Source of the DNA: Sphingobium sp. D43FB
GTDB lineage: Bacteria; Pseudomonadota; Alphaproteobacteria; Sphingomonadales; Sphingomonadaceae
NCBI RefSeq assembly: GCF_002312805.1
Contig: NZ_NMUA01000008.1
Span: 124,001-188,000, forward strand
DNA: 64,000 nucleotides
Direction of reading: 5' to 3'
The number at the start of each line of letters is the position of its first letter. Position 1 is the first letter of the stretch. The notes beneath the pieces were generated by a model that saw only the letters and a program-made list of their open reading frames with translations, was not told where the DNA came from and ran no database searches. The position numbers and the translations under genes were made by a program. Of this stretch, positions 53,929-63,873 are shown one piece after another.

Positions 53929-54098
53929 GACATTCTCCTTACGAGGGGTGATGGACGTAGAAGTAAATCATGATTCGTCCGCCTTGTCTCGCGTCGATTC
54001 GGGCTTTGCGATGGTCGCGCGAAAATTTGCGATGGCCCGCATGGGCTCGCCCCGCTATCAGTCCACCATCTGCCACGTTTTGGATGCAAGGGAGCGCC

Positions 54099-54296
54099 GT
54101 GAGCCGGGAAGACATCATGCGCCGACTGGAACTGTTGCGGGTGGAGCATCGCGATCTCGACACGGCCATCGCCGCGCTGGTCGATAGCGGCGGCGGCGAC
54201 CAGATGCAGATCGCCCGGCTGAAAAAGCGCAAGCTGCGGCTGCGCGACGAAATCGCCCAATTGGAAGACGAACTGGTGCCCGACATCATCGCCTAA
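54099..54296 (+). CDS. DUF465 (YdcH-like) small protein, second copy
   Basis: A 65-residue protein with the same plan as the gene on the opposite strand: MRRLELLRVEHRDLDTAIAAL, then ARLKKRKLRLRDEIAQLEDEL. I chose GTG 54099 because AGGGAG precedes it; ATG 54084 upstream is an alternative. The pair of divergent paralogues shares about 170 bases of regulatory DNA. Confidence 0.82.
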   Translation: MSREDIMRRLELLRVEHRDLDTAIAALVDSGGGDQMQIARLKKRKLRLRDEIAQLEDELVPDIIA

Positions 54297-54310
54297 TCTG
54301 GCGATCATGG

Positions 54311-54326
54311 TTAACGTTGCGCTAAC
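54311..54326 (+). promoter_or_regulatory. CtrA-like binding site upstream of rcdA
   Basis: TTAA-N7-CTAAC (TTAACGTTGCGCTAAC) matches the CtrA box TTAA-N7-TTAAC with one mismatch. It lies about 80 bases before rcdA, where a CtrA-activated promoter could be. TTAA at 54332-54335 adds a further half-site. Confidence 0.5.
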
Positions 54327-54406
54327 CGATCTTAAATGGGACAGGACGCCAAAACGGGCGCAATGTCGGGCCTGACAAGGTTGCAAATTCATGTCAGTGA
54401 TCGCCC

Positions 54407-54886
54407 ATGCCCAGTGCAATATCTCTTGATCGCGGTCTGCATCGCGGCCTCGTGGACGGCCTCTATCTCGAAGCCATGCTGATGGCTGACGAGGCGCGAT
54501 CCTATTTCGACGGCCGTGACGTAGCGGAAGACGGCATGGACGATCCGCTCCGCCGGGTCGCCTTCGCCTGCGAATCGCTCAAGGTGACGACCCGGCTGAT
54601 GCACATCATCGCCTGGCTGCTCAGCCAGCGCGCCTGGCAACGCGGCGAGATCGGCGATGCGGACCTGTCCGACGAGAAATATCGGCTGGGAAAGGCCAGC
54701 GAAAGCGATCCGCTGCTGGTGGCGACCTTCCCCTTCGCCGCGCGCGCGCTGATCGAGGCGAGCCATGATCTGTACGACCGGGTGGCGCGGTTGCAGGATC
54801 GGCTCGACCGCATGACCGGTTCGCTCGCCATGCCGATGATCAACCCCGCGCGCGCCTTGCTGGATCGTCTCAACACCGCCTTCTAA
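54407..54886 (+). CDS. rcdA: Regulator of CtrA degradation RcdA (DUF1465)
   Basis: A 159-residue protein of the DUF1465 family. In Caulobacter RcdA is an adaptor that localises with ClpXP and CpdR and delivers CtrA and other proteins for degradation at the cell-cycle transition. Visible features are LVDGLYLEAMLMADEARSYF near the N-terminus, a conserved FACESLKVTTRLMHIIAWLL helix and a charged second half (DLYDRVARLQDRLDRMTG). It forms a helical bundle in the known structure. A CtrA-like box upstream suggests feedback. It is not next to other cell-cycle genes. Confidence 0.9.
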   Translation: MPSAISLDRGLHRGLVDGLYLEAMLMADEARSYFDGRDVAEDGMDDPLRRVAFACESLKVTTRLMHIIAWLLSQRAWQRGEIGDADLSDEKYRLGKASESDPLLVATFPFAARALIEASHDLYDRVARLQDRLDRMTGSLAMPMINPARALLDRLNTAF

Positions 54887-54996
54887 CGTCGGCCCGATAC
54901 CAGTCCGGCGCAATTAGCGATAAATAGCGACGAAACCCCGCTTTATCGGCGCTATGGGACTGGCGCTTGGGCCAGCATCTGGTCTAGACCCGCGCC

Positions 54997-57063
54997 ATGA
55001 CCCATGGTTTGCGGACCCGACGCCGCTTTGCTGGCCGCCCGCAAGCCGCCCGGCTCCTTCTTGCGCCACTGCTGCTCGCCGCCCCGTGCGCTGCGTGGGC
55101 GCAGGATGCGTCGCCGCCGCCCGCCACGCCCGACGGCACCATGTCCGATGTCGATACCCAGCTAGACGCCATGCCCGACATCGGTCTCGACTGGCCGGAC
55201 ATGGGCCAGGCCGATACCGTCGTACCGCTGCCCGCCGATCCCGCCGATGTGCAGACCGCCGCGCCGGACATGCCCGCTACCATCGTCACCCCCGATGCCG
55301 AACCGGAAGAAGCCGTCGCCGCCTTTGCCGAAATCGGCGAAGAGCGCCGCTACACGGTGGCGCTGAACGGCATCGACGCCATCAGCGACGCGCAGTTCAA
55401 GCTGCGCTTCGATGAACTGTCGGTTCTGCGCCAGGGCGAGAACAAGGCCGCCAACCTCGCCCAGATCAACCGCCGCATCAAGGAAGATAGCGACCTGCTC
55501 GACCGGTTGCTGCGGGCCAAGGGCTATTATGCCGCGCGCATCCGCGGTGCCGTCTCCGCCCCGCCAGCGGGCAGCGATCGGCTGGCCGTGCGGTTCGCCA
55601 TCACGCCCGGCACGCAATATCTGCTCGCCTCGGTTGATGTCGCGGGCCTCGCCGAAACCGCCAGCCGCGAACCGACGCTGCGCGCCGCCTTCCCGCCCAA
55701 GGTCGGCGACCCGGTCGATGCCGACAAGATCCTCGAAGGGCGCGACGCGCTCGCCACAGCCTTGTCGGAAAGCGGCTATCCCTTCGCCAAGGTGGACGAA
55801 CCCGAAGTGCGGATCGACCATGAGGAACGACAGGGCGACCTCGACCTCATCGTCACGCCCGGCGGCTATCGCACCTTCGGCGCGATCCGCCTGAGCAATG
55901 CGGAATTGTTCAGCGCCCGCCATGTCCAGAATATCGCCCGCTTCGATCCCGGCGACCCCTATATGGCTTCCGATGTAGAGGATCTGCGCCGCGCCATCGT
56001 CGCGACCGGCCTTGTGTCATCGGTGACGTTGAAGCCGACCGATGCCGGCGATGGCGAGCATGTCGACCTGGCGATCGATCTCCGCCCCGCACCGCTGCGC
56101 ACGATCGCGGGGGAACTGGGCTATGGCACGGGCGAGGGCTATCGCGCCGAAGTCAGTTGGCAGCATCGCAATTTCTTCCCGCCCGAAGGGGCCGTCACGG
56201 TGCGCGGGGTCGTCGGTACGCAGGAACAGACCGCTTCCTTCACCTATCGCCGCAATAATTTCCGCCGCCGCGACAATGTGCTGACCGGCCTGCTGTCGGT
56301 CAGCAACATCCGACGCGAAGCCTTTGATGCGCGGACCATCACCCTGTCGGGCGCACTGGAGCGGACCACCAACATCCTGTTCCAAAAGGACTGGGTCTGG
56401 CGCGTCGGCGCGGAATTGATCGCGTCGGACGAAGCCGATGCCTTTTCCGGCGGCTCACGCCGCACCTTCCTCATCGGCGCGGTGCCGCTCAGCCTCACCT
56501 ATGACGGCAGCGACGACCTGCTCAACCCGACCAAGGGCTTTCGCCTCGGCGGCCGGATCAGCCCCGAACTCTCCTTTCAGGACGAAACCTTCGGCTATGC
56601 CAAGGTGCAACTCGACGGCAGCCTCTATCAGCCAGTGGGCGAAAAGCTGGTGGTCGCCGCGCGCGCCCGCTTCGGCAGCATCCTTGGCTCGACCGTCGAA
56701 CAGATCGCGCCGTCGCGCCGTTTCTACGCAGGCGGCGGCGCATCGGTGCGCGGCTATGGCTATCAGGCGATCGGCCCGCGCTTCGGCGAGGATGACAATC
56801 CCGTCGGCGGCAAGAGCCTCGCCGAATTTTCGCTGGAGGCGCGGGTGCGCTTCGGCAATTTCGGCGTCGTGCCCTTCATCGACGCGGGCAATATCTCAAC
56901 CAGCTTCCTGCCGCGCTTCCGCGACCTGCGCATCGGCACCGGCCTTGGCCTGCGCTATTACAGCAATTTCGGCCCGATCCGCGTCGATGTCGGCACGCCG
57001 ATCAATCCGCAATCGGGCGATCCCAAAATCGCCGTCTATGTCTCGCTCGGTCAGGCCTTCTGA
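54997..57063 (+). CDS. tamA: Outer membrane assembly protein TamA (BamA-like)
   Basis: A 688-residue Omp85 protein. A signal peptide (ending AAWAQD) is followed by a low-complexity acidic Pro/Asp-rich spacer (about 35-100), three POTRA domains (about 115-345) and a 16-strand beta-barrel (about 370-688) with the VRGYGYQ loop motif and a C-terminal Phe. With TamB it forms the translocation and assembly module that inserts outer-membrane proteins and moves lipids between membranes. The stop overlaps the tamB start by one base (TGATG). Confidence 0.94.
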   Translation: MTHGLRTRRRFAGRPQAARLLLAPLLLAAPCAAWAQDASPPPATPDGTMSDVDTQLDAMPDIGLDWPDMGQADTVVPLPADPADVQTAAPDMPATIVTPDAEPEEAVAAFAEIGEERRYTVALNGIDAISDAQFKLRFDELSVLRQGENKAANLAQINRRIKEDSDLLDRLLRAKGYYAARIRGAVSAPPAGSDRLAVRFAITPGTQYLLASVDVAGLAETASREPTLRAAFPPKVGDPVDADKILEGRDALATALSESGYPFAKVDEPEVRIDHEERQGDLDLIVTPGGYRTFGAIRLSNAELFSARHVQNIARFDPGDPYMASDVEDLRRAIVATGLVSSVTLKPTDAGDGEHVDLAIDLRPAPLRTIAGELGYGTGEGYRAEVSWQHRNFFPPEGAVTVRGVVGTQEQTASFTYRRNNFRRRDNVLTGLLSVSNIRREAFDARTITLSGALERTTNILFQKDWVWRVGAELIASDEADAFSGGSRRTFLIGAVPLSLTYDGSDDLLNPTKGFRLGGRISPELSFQDETFGYAKVQLDGSLYQPVGEKLVVAARARFGSILGSTVEQIAPSRRFYAGGGASVRGYGYQAIGPRFGEDDNPVGGKSLAEFSLEARVRFGNFGVVPFIDAGNISTSFLPRFRDLRIGTGLGLRYYSNFGPIRVDVGTPINPQSGDPKIAVYVSLGQAF

Positions 57064-60000
57064 TGACGGACGAAGCCCCCATCCACGCCGCGCCGATCCG
57101 CCGCCGCGCCTGGGACGGGCGCTGGCAACGCTGGGTCGCGGGCCTGCTCGCGGCGCTGCTGCTGATCGTGGCGGGATCGCTCGCCTGGCTCGATACCGGG
57201 TCGGGGCACCGCTTCCTCGTGTCGCGCATCGCGACCACCAAGTCCCGGTCAGGCCTGCAGATCAGCGTCGGTCGGATCGATGGCAGCATCTATCGCAAGG
57301 CGGTCCTGCATGACCTAGTCTTGGCCGACCCCAAGGGCCGCTTCTTCGATGCGCCCAGGGTCGAACTGGAATGGTGGCCCTTCGCCTGGCTGTCCAACCG
57401 GCTGGATATCGACCGGCTGGTGATCCCGCGCGCCACCCTGCACAAACTGCCCAAGCTCAATCCGACCCAGCGGCAGGGGCCGATCCTGCCCGGCTTCGAC
57501 ATTCGCCTGATGCAATTTTCGGTCGGTCAGCTGGCGATCGCGCCCGGCGTCACCGGCCGCGCCCAGACCGCGACCATCGCGGGCGACGCCGATATTCGCG
57601 GCGGCCGCGCGATCATCGATCTGGCCGCGCGCACCCTAGATGGCCGCGACGCGCTCAGCATCGCGCTCGACAGCCGCCCCGACGATGATCGCTTCCGCCT
57701 CGACGTCACCGTCAACGCGCCCAAGGGCGGCGTGCTGGCGACGATGGCGGGGCTCACACAGGATGGCAATCTGCGCATCGGTGGCAAGGGCAGCTGGACC
57801 CAGTGGGACGGCCGCCTGTCCGCCACGCTCGATGCCGCGCCCGCCGCCGACTTCGTTCTTGCGGCGCGAAGCGGTGCCTATTCGGCCCGCGGCACGGTCG
57901 AGGGGTCGGCCATTGCCGGGGGCAGCCTGATCCAGCGCCTGTCCTCGCCCCGCCTGACCGTGCGCGCCAACGGCACTTTGGTTGATCGGGTGATCGACGG
58001 CACCGCCTCGCTGCGCTCCGCCGCGATCGACCTGAGCGCGGACGGCGCGATCGATCTGCGTAACAATGCGCTCGACAATATGCGGCTCGACCTCACACTC
58101 GCCCGCCCCGAAGCCTTGCTCAAGACGATGCGCGGGCGCGATGTCGTGGCGAAGATCCGCCTCGACGGCCCGCTGTCGCAGCTTGGCTATGAATATCTCC
58201 TCACCGCGCGCGAACTGACGTTCGACAAGGCCCGCATCAGCGACGTTCGCGCCGAGGGCAAGGGCCGCACGGCTGGGTCCGGCCCGACCTTGATCCCGCT
58301 GCGCCTGAGCGCCCGCCGCCTGGACGGGCAGGGCGATCTGGTCGAAGGCATCGTGCGCAATTTCGCGCTCGACGGCGTGCTGCAACTCAACGGGCAGCAG
58401 ATCGTCAGCAATCCCATGGAGCTGCGCTCCGACAAGCTGCGCGGCAAGCTGACCGTCCTCGCTGATCTCAAGACCGGCCGCTATGATATGGGCCTGGATG
58501 GCCAGATCGTCGGCCTCGCGATCCGCGGCTTCGGGGTGGTCGACGTCACCTCCAAATTGCGCGCCATGCCGCGCGCCGATGGCGGCCTTGGCCTCAGCGG
58601 CAGCGCGGCGGCACGGGTGCGGCGGCTGGACAATGATTTCCTGCGCACATTGGGCGGCGGTCTGCCCACGGCGCGCAGCGACCTGACGCTGCGCCCGGAT
58701 GGCACGCTGGCGCTCACCAACATGCGCCTCGCCGCGCCCTTGTTGACGCTGGCGGGCAATGGCGTGCGCTTTCGCGACGGCACGCTGCATCTGGAGGGCC
58801 AGGGGCAGCATGATCAATATGGCCCGCTCACCCTGACGCTCGACGGCAATATCGAACGGCCGACGATCGACCTGATGCTTGCCCGGCCGATGGATGCGCT
58901 CGGCCTGCGCGATGTCCACGCCCATCTCATCCCCGACGCCAATGGCTATAGCTACACGGCGGAGGGCGGGTCGACGCTTGGTCCCTTCACCGGGCGCGGC
59001 GTCATCCTGCTGCCCCAGGGCGGGCAGGCGGTGGTGCGCGTCGCCAATCTCGCCGTGTCGGGCGTCACCGCCAGCGGCGACATCCGCCCCGTCACCGGCG
59101 GCCTCGATGGCCAACTGGCAGTCAGTGGCCCCGTCACCGGCTATGTCGGCTTCAAGCCGGTGGGCGACATTCAGCAGGTCCAGCTCAAACTGACCGCCAA
59201 CGGCGCCAGTTTCGAAGGGCCGACGATCATCACCGTGCGGCGCGGCACGCTCGACGCGACGATCCTGCTCGATCCGTCGGGCACCACGCTCAAGGCGACG
59301 GCGCAGGCGCGCGGGTTGCGCGTCGGCGGGGTGCTGGTCGGCCGCTTCGCCGCCAATGCCGATCTGGTCGATGGGCGCGGCACTATCCGGGGCAGCCTGT
59401 CGGGCCAGCGCGGCCGTCTGTTCGAACTACAGGGGGAGGCGCAGGTCGATGCCGATCGCATCCGCGTCACCGCTGGCGGCACCATCGACAAGCGCCCGAT
59501 CCGGCTGACCCGCGCGGCGTTGCTGACCCGCACCGACGATGGCTGGCGCCTGTCGCCCGCGACGATCAGCTATGCGGGCGGATCGCTGCAGCTTTCAGGC
59601 GAACTGGGCGCAAACGCCAACCATATCGAAGCGCGCATGGACAAGCTGCCGCTCGGCCTGCTCGACATTGCCTATGACAATCTGGGGCTGGGCGGCATCG
59701 CCACTGGCTCGCTCAGCTATGCGCAGCCGCGCGGCGGCCTGCCCACGGGCACGGCGGAACTGCGCCTGCGCGGCCTGTCGCGCTCTGGCCTGTCGCTCAG
59801 CTCGCGTCCGGTCGATGTCGGCGTCAATGCGGCGCTGGGCGCGGATCGCCTCGCCACCCGCATGGTGTTCGTCGCCGATGGCAAGACAATAGGCCGGGGC
59901 CAGGCGCTGCTTACCCCGCTTGGCCGCACCGGCAACCTCGTCGAACGGTTGAACGCCGCACCCCTGTTCGCGCAGCTACGCTATAGCGGCGCGGCCGATA

Positions 60001-61241
60001 CGCTGTGGCGGCTGACCGGGGTGGAGATTGTCGACATGGGTGGTCCCGTCAACGTCTCCGCTGACATGCGCGGGACGCTCGGCGATCCCCGCATCACCGG
60101 CACCTTCGCCACGGACAATAGCACGATCAACAGCCCGGTCACCGGCATGCGGCTGGCCAAGGTTAAGGCGCGCGGCCGCTTCTCCGGCGCGCAGCTCGTC
60201 ATTTCCAGCTTCGCCGCCGCCTCGCAAAATGGCGGGTCGGTCACCGGCACCGGCCGCTTCACCTTCAACGGCATAGCGGGCGTCGGCATGGACCTGGCGA
60301 TGCAGGCGGATAATGCCGCGCTGCTGGAGCGCGACGATATCGCCGCGACCGTCACCGGCCCCATCACCCTGCGATCCGATGGCACGGGCGGGACGATCGG
60401 CGGCGATGTCATCCTCAACAAAAGCCGCTTCACGCTGGGCCGCGCCGCCGCCGTCGCCGCCATCCCCGAATTGCGCGTCGTTGAAATCAACCGGCGCGGC
60501 GAGGAGATCGAAACGGTCCGCACCACTGTCCCCTGGGCGCTGGCGATCAAGGCGCGCGCGCGCAACCGCCTAACCGTCACTGGGCTTGGCCTCGACAGCG
60601 AATGGCGCGCGGATCTGGACCTGGGCGGCACTGTCACCAACCCGGCCATTGCCGGGCGTGCCGAGCTGGTGCGCGGCAATTATGAATTTGCCGGCCGCCG
60701 CTTCGAACTGCGCGAGGGCCGCATCCAGTTCGATGGCAGGACGCCGACCAACCCGACGCTCGACATCGACGCCGTCGCCGATGTCAGCGACCTGACCGCC
60801 ACCATCCATGTCGGCGGCACCGGCCTCAAACCCGACATCACTTTCAACAGCATTCCGGCTTTGCCGCAGGACGAACTGCTCTCGCGCATCCTGTTCGGCA
60901 CCTCGATCACCAACCTGTCCGCGCCCGAAGCGCTGCAACTCGCCTCGGCGGTCGGCTCGCTCCAGGGCGGCGGCGGGCTCGACCCGATCAACGCCGTGCG
61001 CAAGGCGGCGGGGCTCGACCGGCTGCGCATCATTGCCGCCGATCCGACCCAGGGGCAGGGGACGTCTATCGCGGCGGGCAAATATCTCACCCGCAAAACC
61101 TATGTCGAGTTGATCACCGACGGGCAGGGCTATAGCGCCACCCGCATCGAATATCAGGTCACACGCTGGCTCTCGCTGCTCGGCGCCATCTCGACGCTCG
61201 GCCGCCAGAGCGCCAACGTCCGCGTGTCGCGGGATTACTAA
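57063..61241 (+). CDS. tamB: Inner-membrane translocation protein TamB
   Basis: A 1392-residue periplasm-spanning protein with an N-terminal transmembrane anchor (about 24-44) and a long beta-helical, groove-like body; the C-terminal DUF490 region (about residues 1060-1392) contains LPQDELLSRILFG and DRLRIIAAD. AsmA-like proteins of this type conduct lipids to the outer membrane and work with TamA. The gene overlaps tamA by one base. It is followed three bases later by sdaA. Confidence 0.94.
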   Translation: MTDEAPIHAAPIRRRAWDGRWQRWVAGLLAALLLIVAGSLAWLDTGSGHRFLVSRIATTKSRSGLQISVGRIDGSIYRKAVLHDLVLADPKGRFFDAPRVELEWWPFAWLSNRLDIDRLVIPRATLHKLPKLNPTQRQGPILPGFDIRLMQFSVGQLAIAPGVTGRAQTATIAGDADIRGGRAIIDLAARTLDGRDALSIALDSRPDDDRFRLDVTVNAPKGGVLATMAGLTQDGNLRIGGKGSWTQWDGRLSATLDAAPAADFVLAARSGAYSARGTVEGSAIAGGSLIQRLSSPRLTVRANGTLVDRVIDGTASLRSAAIDLSADGAIDLRNNALDNMRLDLTLARPEALLKTMRGRDVVAKIRLDGPLSQLGYEYLLTARELTFDKARISDVRAEGKGRTAGSGPTLIPLRLSARRLDGQGDLVEGIVRNFALDGVLQLNGQQIVSNPMELRSDKLRGKLTVLADLKTGRYDMGLDGQIVGLAIRGFGVVDVTSKLRAMPRADGGLGLSGSAAARVRRLDNDFLRTLGGGLPTARSDLTLRPDGTLALTNMRLAAPLLTLAGNGVRFRDGTLHLEGQGQHDQYGPLTLTLDGNIERPTIDLMLARPMDALGLRDVHAHLIPDANGYSYTAEGGSTLGPFTGRGVILLPQGGQAVVRVANLAVSGVTASGDIRPVTGGLDGQLAVSGPVTGYVGFKPVGDIQQVQLKLTANGASFEGPTIITVRRGTLDATILLDPSGTTLKATAQARGLRVGGVLVGRFAANADLVDGRGTIRGSLSGQRGRLFELQGEAQVDADRIRVTAGGTIDKRPIRLTRAALLTRTDDGWRLSPATISYAGGSLQLSGELGANANHIEARMDKLPLGLLDIAYDNLGLGGIATGSLSYAQPRGGLPTGTAELRLRGLSRSGLSLSSRPVDVGVNAALGADRLATRMVFVADGKTIGRGQALLTPLGRTGNLVERLNAAPLFAQLRYSGAADTLWRLTGVEIVDMGGPVNVSADMRGTLGDPRITGTFATDNSTINSPVTGMRLAKVKARGRFSGAQLVISSFAAASQNGGSVTGTGRFTFNGIAGVGMDLAMQADNAALLERDDIAATVTGPITLRSDGTGGTIGGDVILNKSRFTLGRAAAVAAIPELRVVEINRRGEEIETVRTTVPWALAIKARARNRLTVTGLGLDSEWRADLDLGGTVTNPAIAGRAELVRGNYEFAGRRFELREGRIQFDGRTPTNPTLDIDAVADVSDLTATIHVGGTGLKPDITFNSIPALPQDELLSRILFGTSITNLSAPEALQLASAVGSLQGGGGLDPINAVRKAAGLDRLRIIAADPTQGQGTSIAAGKYLTRKTYVELITDGQGYSATRIEYQVTRWLSLLGAISTLGRQSANVRVSRDY

Positions 61242-61244
61242 GCC

Positions 61245-62636
61245 ATGACCAAGTCCCGCATCGACGCTGCCGCTGCGCTCAGCGTCATGGACCTGTTCAC
61301 CATCGGCATCGGCCCGTCCAGCTCGCACACCGTAGGCCCAATGCGCGCCGCGCGCCTGTTCATGGACTCTCTTCCTGCGCAGCCAATGCGGGTGTCGTGC
61401 GATCTCTACGGCTCGCTCGCGCTGACCGGGCGGGGCCATGCCACCGACACCGCCATCCTGCTCGGCCTGTCGGGCTACAGCCCCGAAGCGCTCGACCCCG
61501 ACACCATCCCCGCCATCCTCGCCGCGATCCGCACCGATGGCCGCATCCGCGCGGGCAGCACCCATGACCAGTGGATCGCGTTCGAAGAAGCGCGCGACCT
61601 CATCTTCCACATGGGCGACTTTCTCGAAGCGCATAGCAATGGGATGCGCTTCACCGCCTGGCTCGACGGGCACAGCGAACCGCTGGTGCGCGACTATTAT
61701 TCGATCGGCGGCGGCGCGGTGCTGCCTGGCGAGCGCGTCGCCGACGACGCCCCGCTCGGCCATAATGTCGTCCAGCCCTATCCCTTCTCGTCTGGCGCGG
61801 AGATGCTGGCGCAGGGCGAGGAGACCGGCCTCTCCATCGCCACCCTCGTCCTGCGCAACGAGGGTGCCTGGCGCACCCAGGCGGAAACCGACGCCTTCCT
61901 CGACAGTGTGATCGACGCGATGAGCGCTTCGATCGACCGCGGCCTCCAGCAAGAAGGCTTGCTCCCCGGCGGCCTCAAGGTCCGCCGCCGCGCCCGCGCC
62001 ATCCATCAACGCCTGCGCCTGCAACAGGACGCGCTTGGTCCGGCGCAGATTTTCGAATGGGTCAGCCTATTCGCGCTGGCGGTGAATGAGGAAAATGCCG
62101 CCGGTGGCCGCGTTGTGACGGCCCCTACCAATGGCGCGGCGGGCGTCATCCCGGCGGTCCTGCATTATTATCGCCGCTTCGTTCCCGGCGCGGATCGCGA
62201 TGGCGAGCGCCGCTTCCTGCTCACCGCCGCCGCCATCGGCTTTCTCTACAAGAAGCGCGCCTCCATCTCGGCCGCCGAAATGGGGTGCCAGGGCGAAGTC
62301 GGCGTCGCCTGCTCCATGGCCGCCGCTGGCCTTGCTGCCGTGCTGGGCGGCACCAACGGCCAGGTCGAAAATGCCGCCGAAATCGGCATGGAACATAATC
62401 TCGGCCTCACCTGTGATCCCATCGGCGGCCTGGTCCAGATCCCCTGCATCGAACGCAACACCATGGGCGCGGTCAAGGCGATCAACGCCGCCTATCTGGC
62501 TCTCCAAGGCGATGGCCATCATATCGTCAGCCTCGATGCCGTCATCGAAACGATGCGCCAGACGGGTGAGGATATGGCCAGCCGCTACAAGGAAACCTCG
62601 CTTGGCGGCTTGGCCGTCAACGTCGTGGAGTGCTGA
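61245..62636 (+). CDS. sdaA: L-serine ammonia-lyase (iron-sulfur type)
   Basis: Deaminates L-serine to pyruvate. The 463-residue protein is the single-chain type with an N-terminal beta domain containing [13 protein letters not shown] and a C-terminal alpha domain. The cluster ligands are expected among Cys348 in MGCQGE, Cys356 in GVACSMA and cysteines in LTCDPIGGL and IPCIERN. Three bases separate it from tamB, so they may be co-transcribed, which has no obvious functional reason. Confidence 0.95.
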   Translation: MTKSRIDAAAALSVMDLFTIGIGPSSSHTVGPMRAARLFMDSLPAQPMRVSCDLYGSLALTGRGHATDTAILLGLSGYSPEALDPDTIPAILAAIRTDGRIRAGSTHDQWIAFEEARDLIFHMGDFLEAHSNGMRFTAWLDGHSEPLVRDYYSIGGGAVLPGERVADDAPLGHNVVQPYPFSSGAEMLAQGEETGLSIATLVLRNEGAWRTQAETDAFLDSVIDAMSASIDRGLQQEGLLPGGLKVRRRARAIHQRLRLQQDALGPAQIFEWVSLFALAVNEENAAGGRVVTAPTNGAAGVIPAVLHYYRRFVPGADRDGERRFLLTAAAIGFLYKKRASISAAEMGCQGEVGVACSMAAAGLAAVLGGTNGQVENAAEIGMEHNLGLTCDPIGGLVQIPCIERNTMGAVKAINAAYLALQGDGHHIVSLDAVIETMRQTGEDMASRYKETSLGGLAVNVVEC

Positions 62637-62807
62637 GCTGGTTCCCTTCCATTCGTCGCTTTGCGCCGTCAAATCTGCGACGAAACGACAGTATTTGTGT
62701 CATATCTGCAACATAAGTCCTTGTTTATCTTAGGTTCATGAAACTTACGGCTCTGCGCGGCTTTCAGCGTCTCTCCCCTGCAGGGGGATGACAATGGAGT
62801 TTAGAAT

Positions 62808-63461
62808 ATGCGTAAGTTGATGGTCGCAACCCTTCTCGGCAGCGCCGCAGTCGCCGCCCCCGCCATGGCACAGGATGTCGGCCCGACCTTCACCGGTCCC
62901 CGCGTCGAAGCGATCCTGGGCTATGACCATGTCGGCGCCGGCAGCGATGTTGACAATAATAACGACCGCGATGACCAGTCGATCGACGGTCTGCTCTACG
63001 GCATCGGTGCCGGTTACGACGTGAACCTCGGCAGCGCCGTGGTCGGCGTCGAAGGCGAGTGGACCGACTCCACCGCCAAGTCCGATCGTCGCGATCCCAC
63101 CGACCAGTTCGGTTTCGGCCGCGTCAGCCAGGGTCGTGACCTCTATGTCGGCGCGCGCGCCGGTATCCTCGCCAATCCCTCGACGCTCGTCTACGTCAAG
63201 GGCGGCTATACCAACAGCAAGCTGAACGTGCTGGCTGGCAACACCGACGAAACCACCGATACCGCGTTCAAGCTGGACGGCTGGCGCATCGGTGGCGGCG
63301 TGGAACGCGCGATCAACACCAACACCTTTGCCAAGGTGGAATATCGCTATTCCAAATATAGCGACGCCAATATCGAGTTCGCCAATGGCGCGACCACCGA
63401 AGATTTCGGCATCGACACCGACCGGCATCAGGTCGTCGCCAGCGTCGGCTGGCGCTTCTAA
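62808..63461 (+). CDS. OmpA-like outer membrane beta-barrel protein
   Basis: A 217-residue precursor: signal peptide (ending AMAQD), then eight-stranded porin-opacity-type barrel with alternating aromatic and charged residues, such as GIGAGYDVNLGSAVVGVEGEW and VEYRYSKYSDANIEF, here as separate strands, and a C-terminal Phe needed for BAM insertion (VASVGWRF). GGAG lies before the ATG. It has its own long upstream region and strong terminator, as expected for an abundant structural barrel. Confidence 0.92.
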   Translation: MRKLMVATLLGSAAVAAPAMAQDVGPTFTGPRVEAILGYDHVGAGSDVDNNNDRDDQSIDGLLYGIGAGYDVNLGSAVVGVEGEWTDSTAKSDRRDPTDQFGFGRVSQGRDLYVGARAGILANPSTLVYVKGGYTNSKLNVLAGNTDETTDTAFKLDGWRIGGGVERAINTNTFAKVEYRYSKYSDANIEFANGATTEDFGIDTDRHQVVASVGWRF

Positions 63462-63480
63462 AAGCCGCTAAATAGGGGAG

Positions 63481-63508
63481 GGGGCCGGTTCACAAAACCG
63501 GCCCCTTT
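63481..63508 (+). terminator. Rho-independent terminator after the outer membrane barrel gene
   Basis: GGGGCCGGTT and AACCGGCCCC with a five-base loop, followed by three T. The minus-strand gene downstream ends 23 bases away, so both may be terminated here. Confidence 0.85.
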
Positions 63509-63530
63509 CACCATTTTACGACACTATCGC

Positions 63531-63689
63531 TCAGCCCTTCTGCACTATGTCCAGAAACCGCTTGTAGATGGTGATGACCTGATCCTCGATCGGCTTGGTC
63601 GGATCGGGCTTCTTCACCCCGGACCGGATCGCCCACGCCTGGGTCAATTGCGCGGCCACCTGGGCCGCCGTGTCGCTCGTGATCGCCAT
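63531..63689 (-). CDS. Small hypothetical protein
   Basis: A 52-residue helical protein (MAITSDTAAQVAAQLTQAWA first, then a KKPDPTKPIEDQVITIYKRF segment and FLDIVQKG at the end). GGAGGG lies eight bases before the ATG on the minus strand. No family recognised. It converges with the outer-membrane barrel gene. Confidence 0.7.
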   Translation of the reverse strand: MAITSDTAAQVAAQLTQAWAIRSGVKKPDPTKPIEDQVITIYKRFLDIVQKG

Positions 63690-63873
63690 GATGATTCCCT
63701 CCATCATTTCGGTCCCGTCAGGATGAAGAATAGCCCGCCCAAGTCAACGCCATTTGCTGCAATGCAGCATAAGCCGGTGAAGCAGGGGGACAATTTCTCA
63801 GCGCCGCGCAGCATCGCCGTCCCAAGGTGCATCCCCCTAGCGCGACGGGCGCAAGGATGATATTGACATTAAT

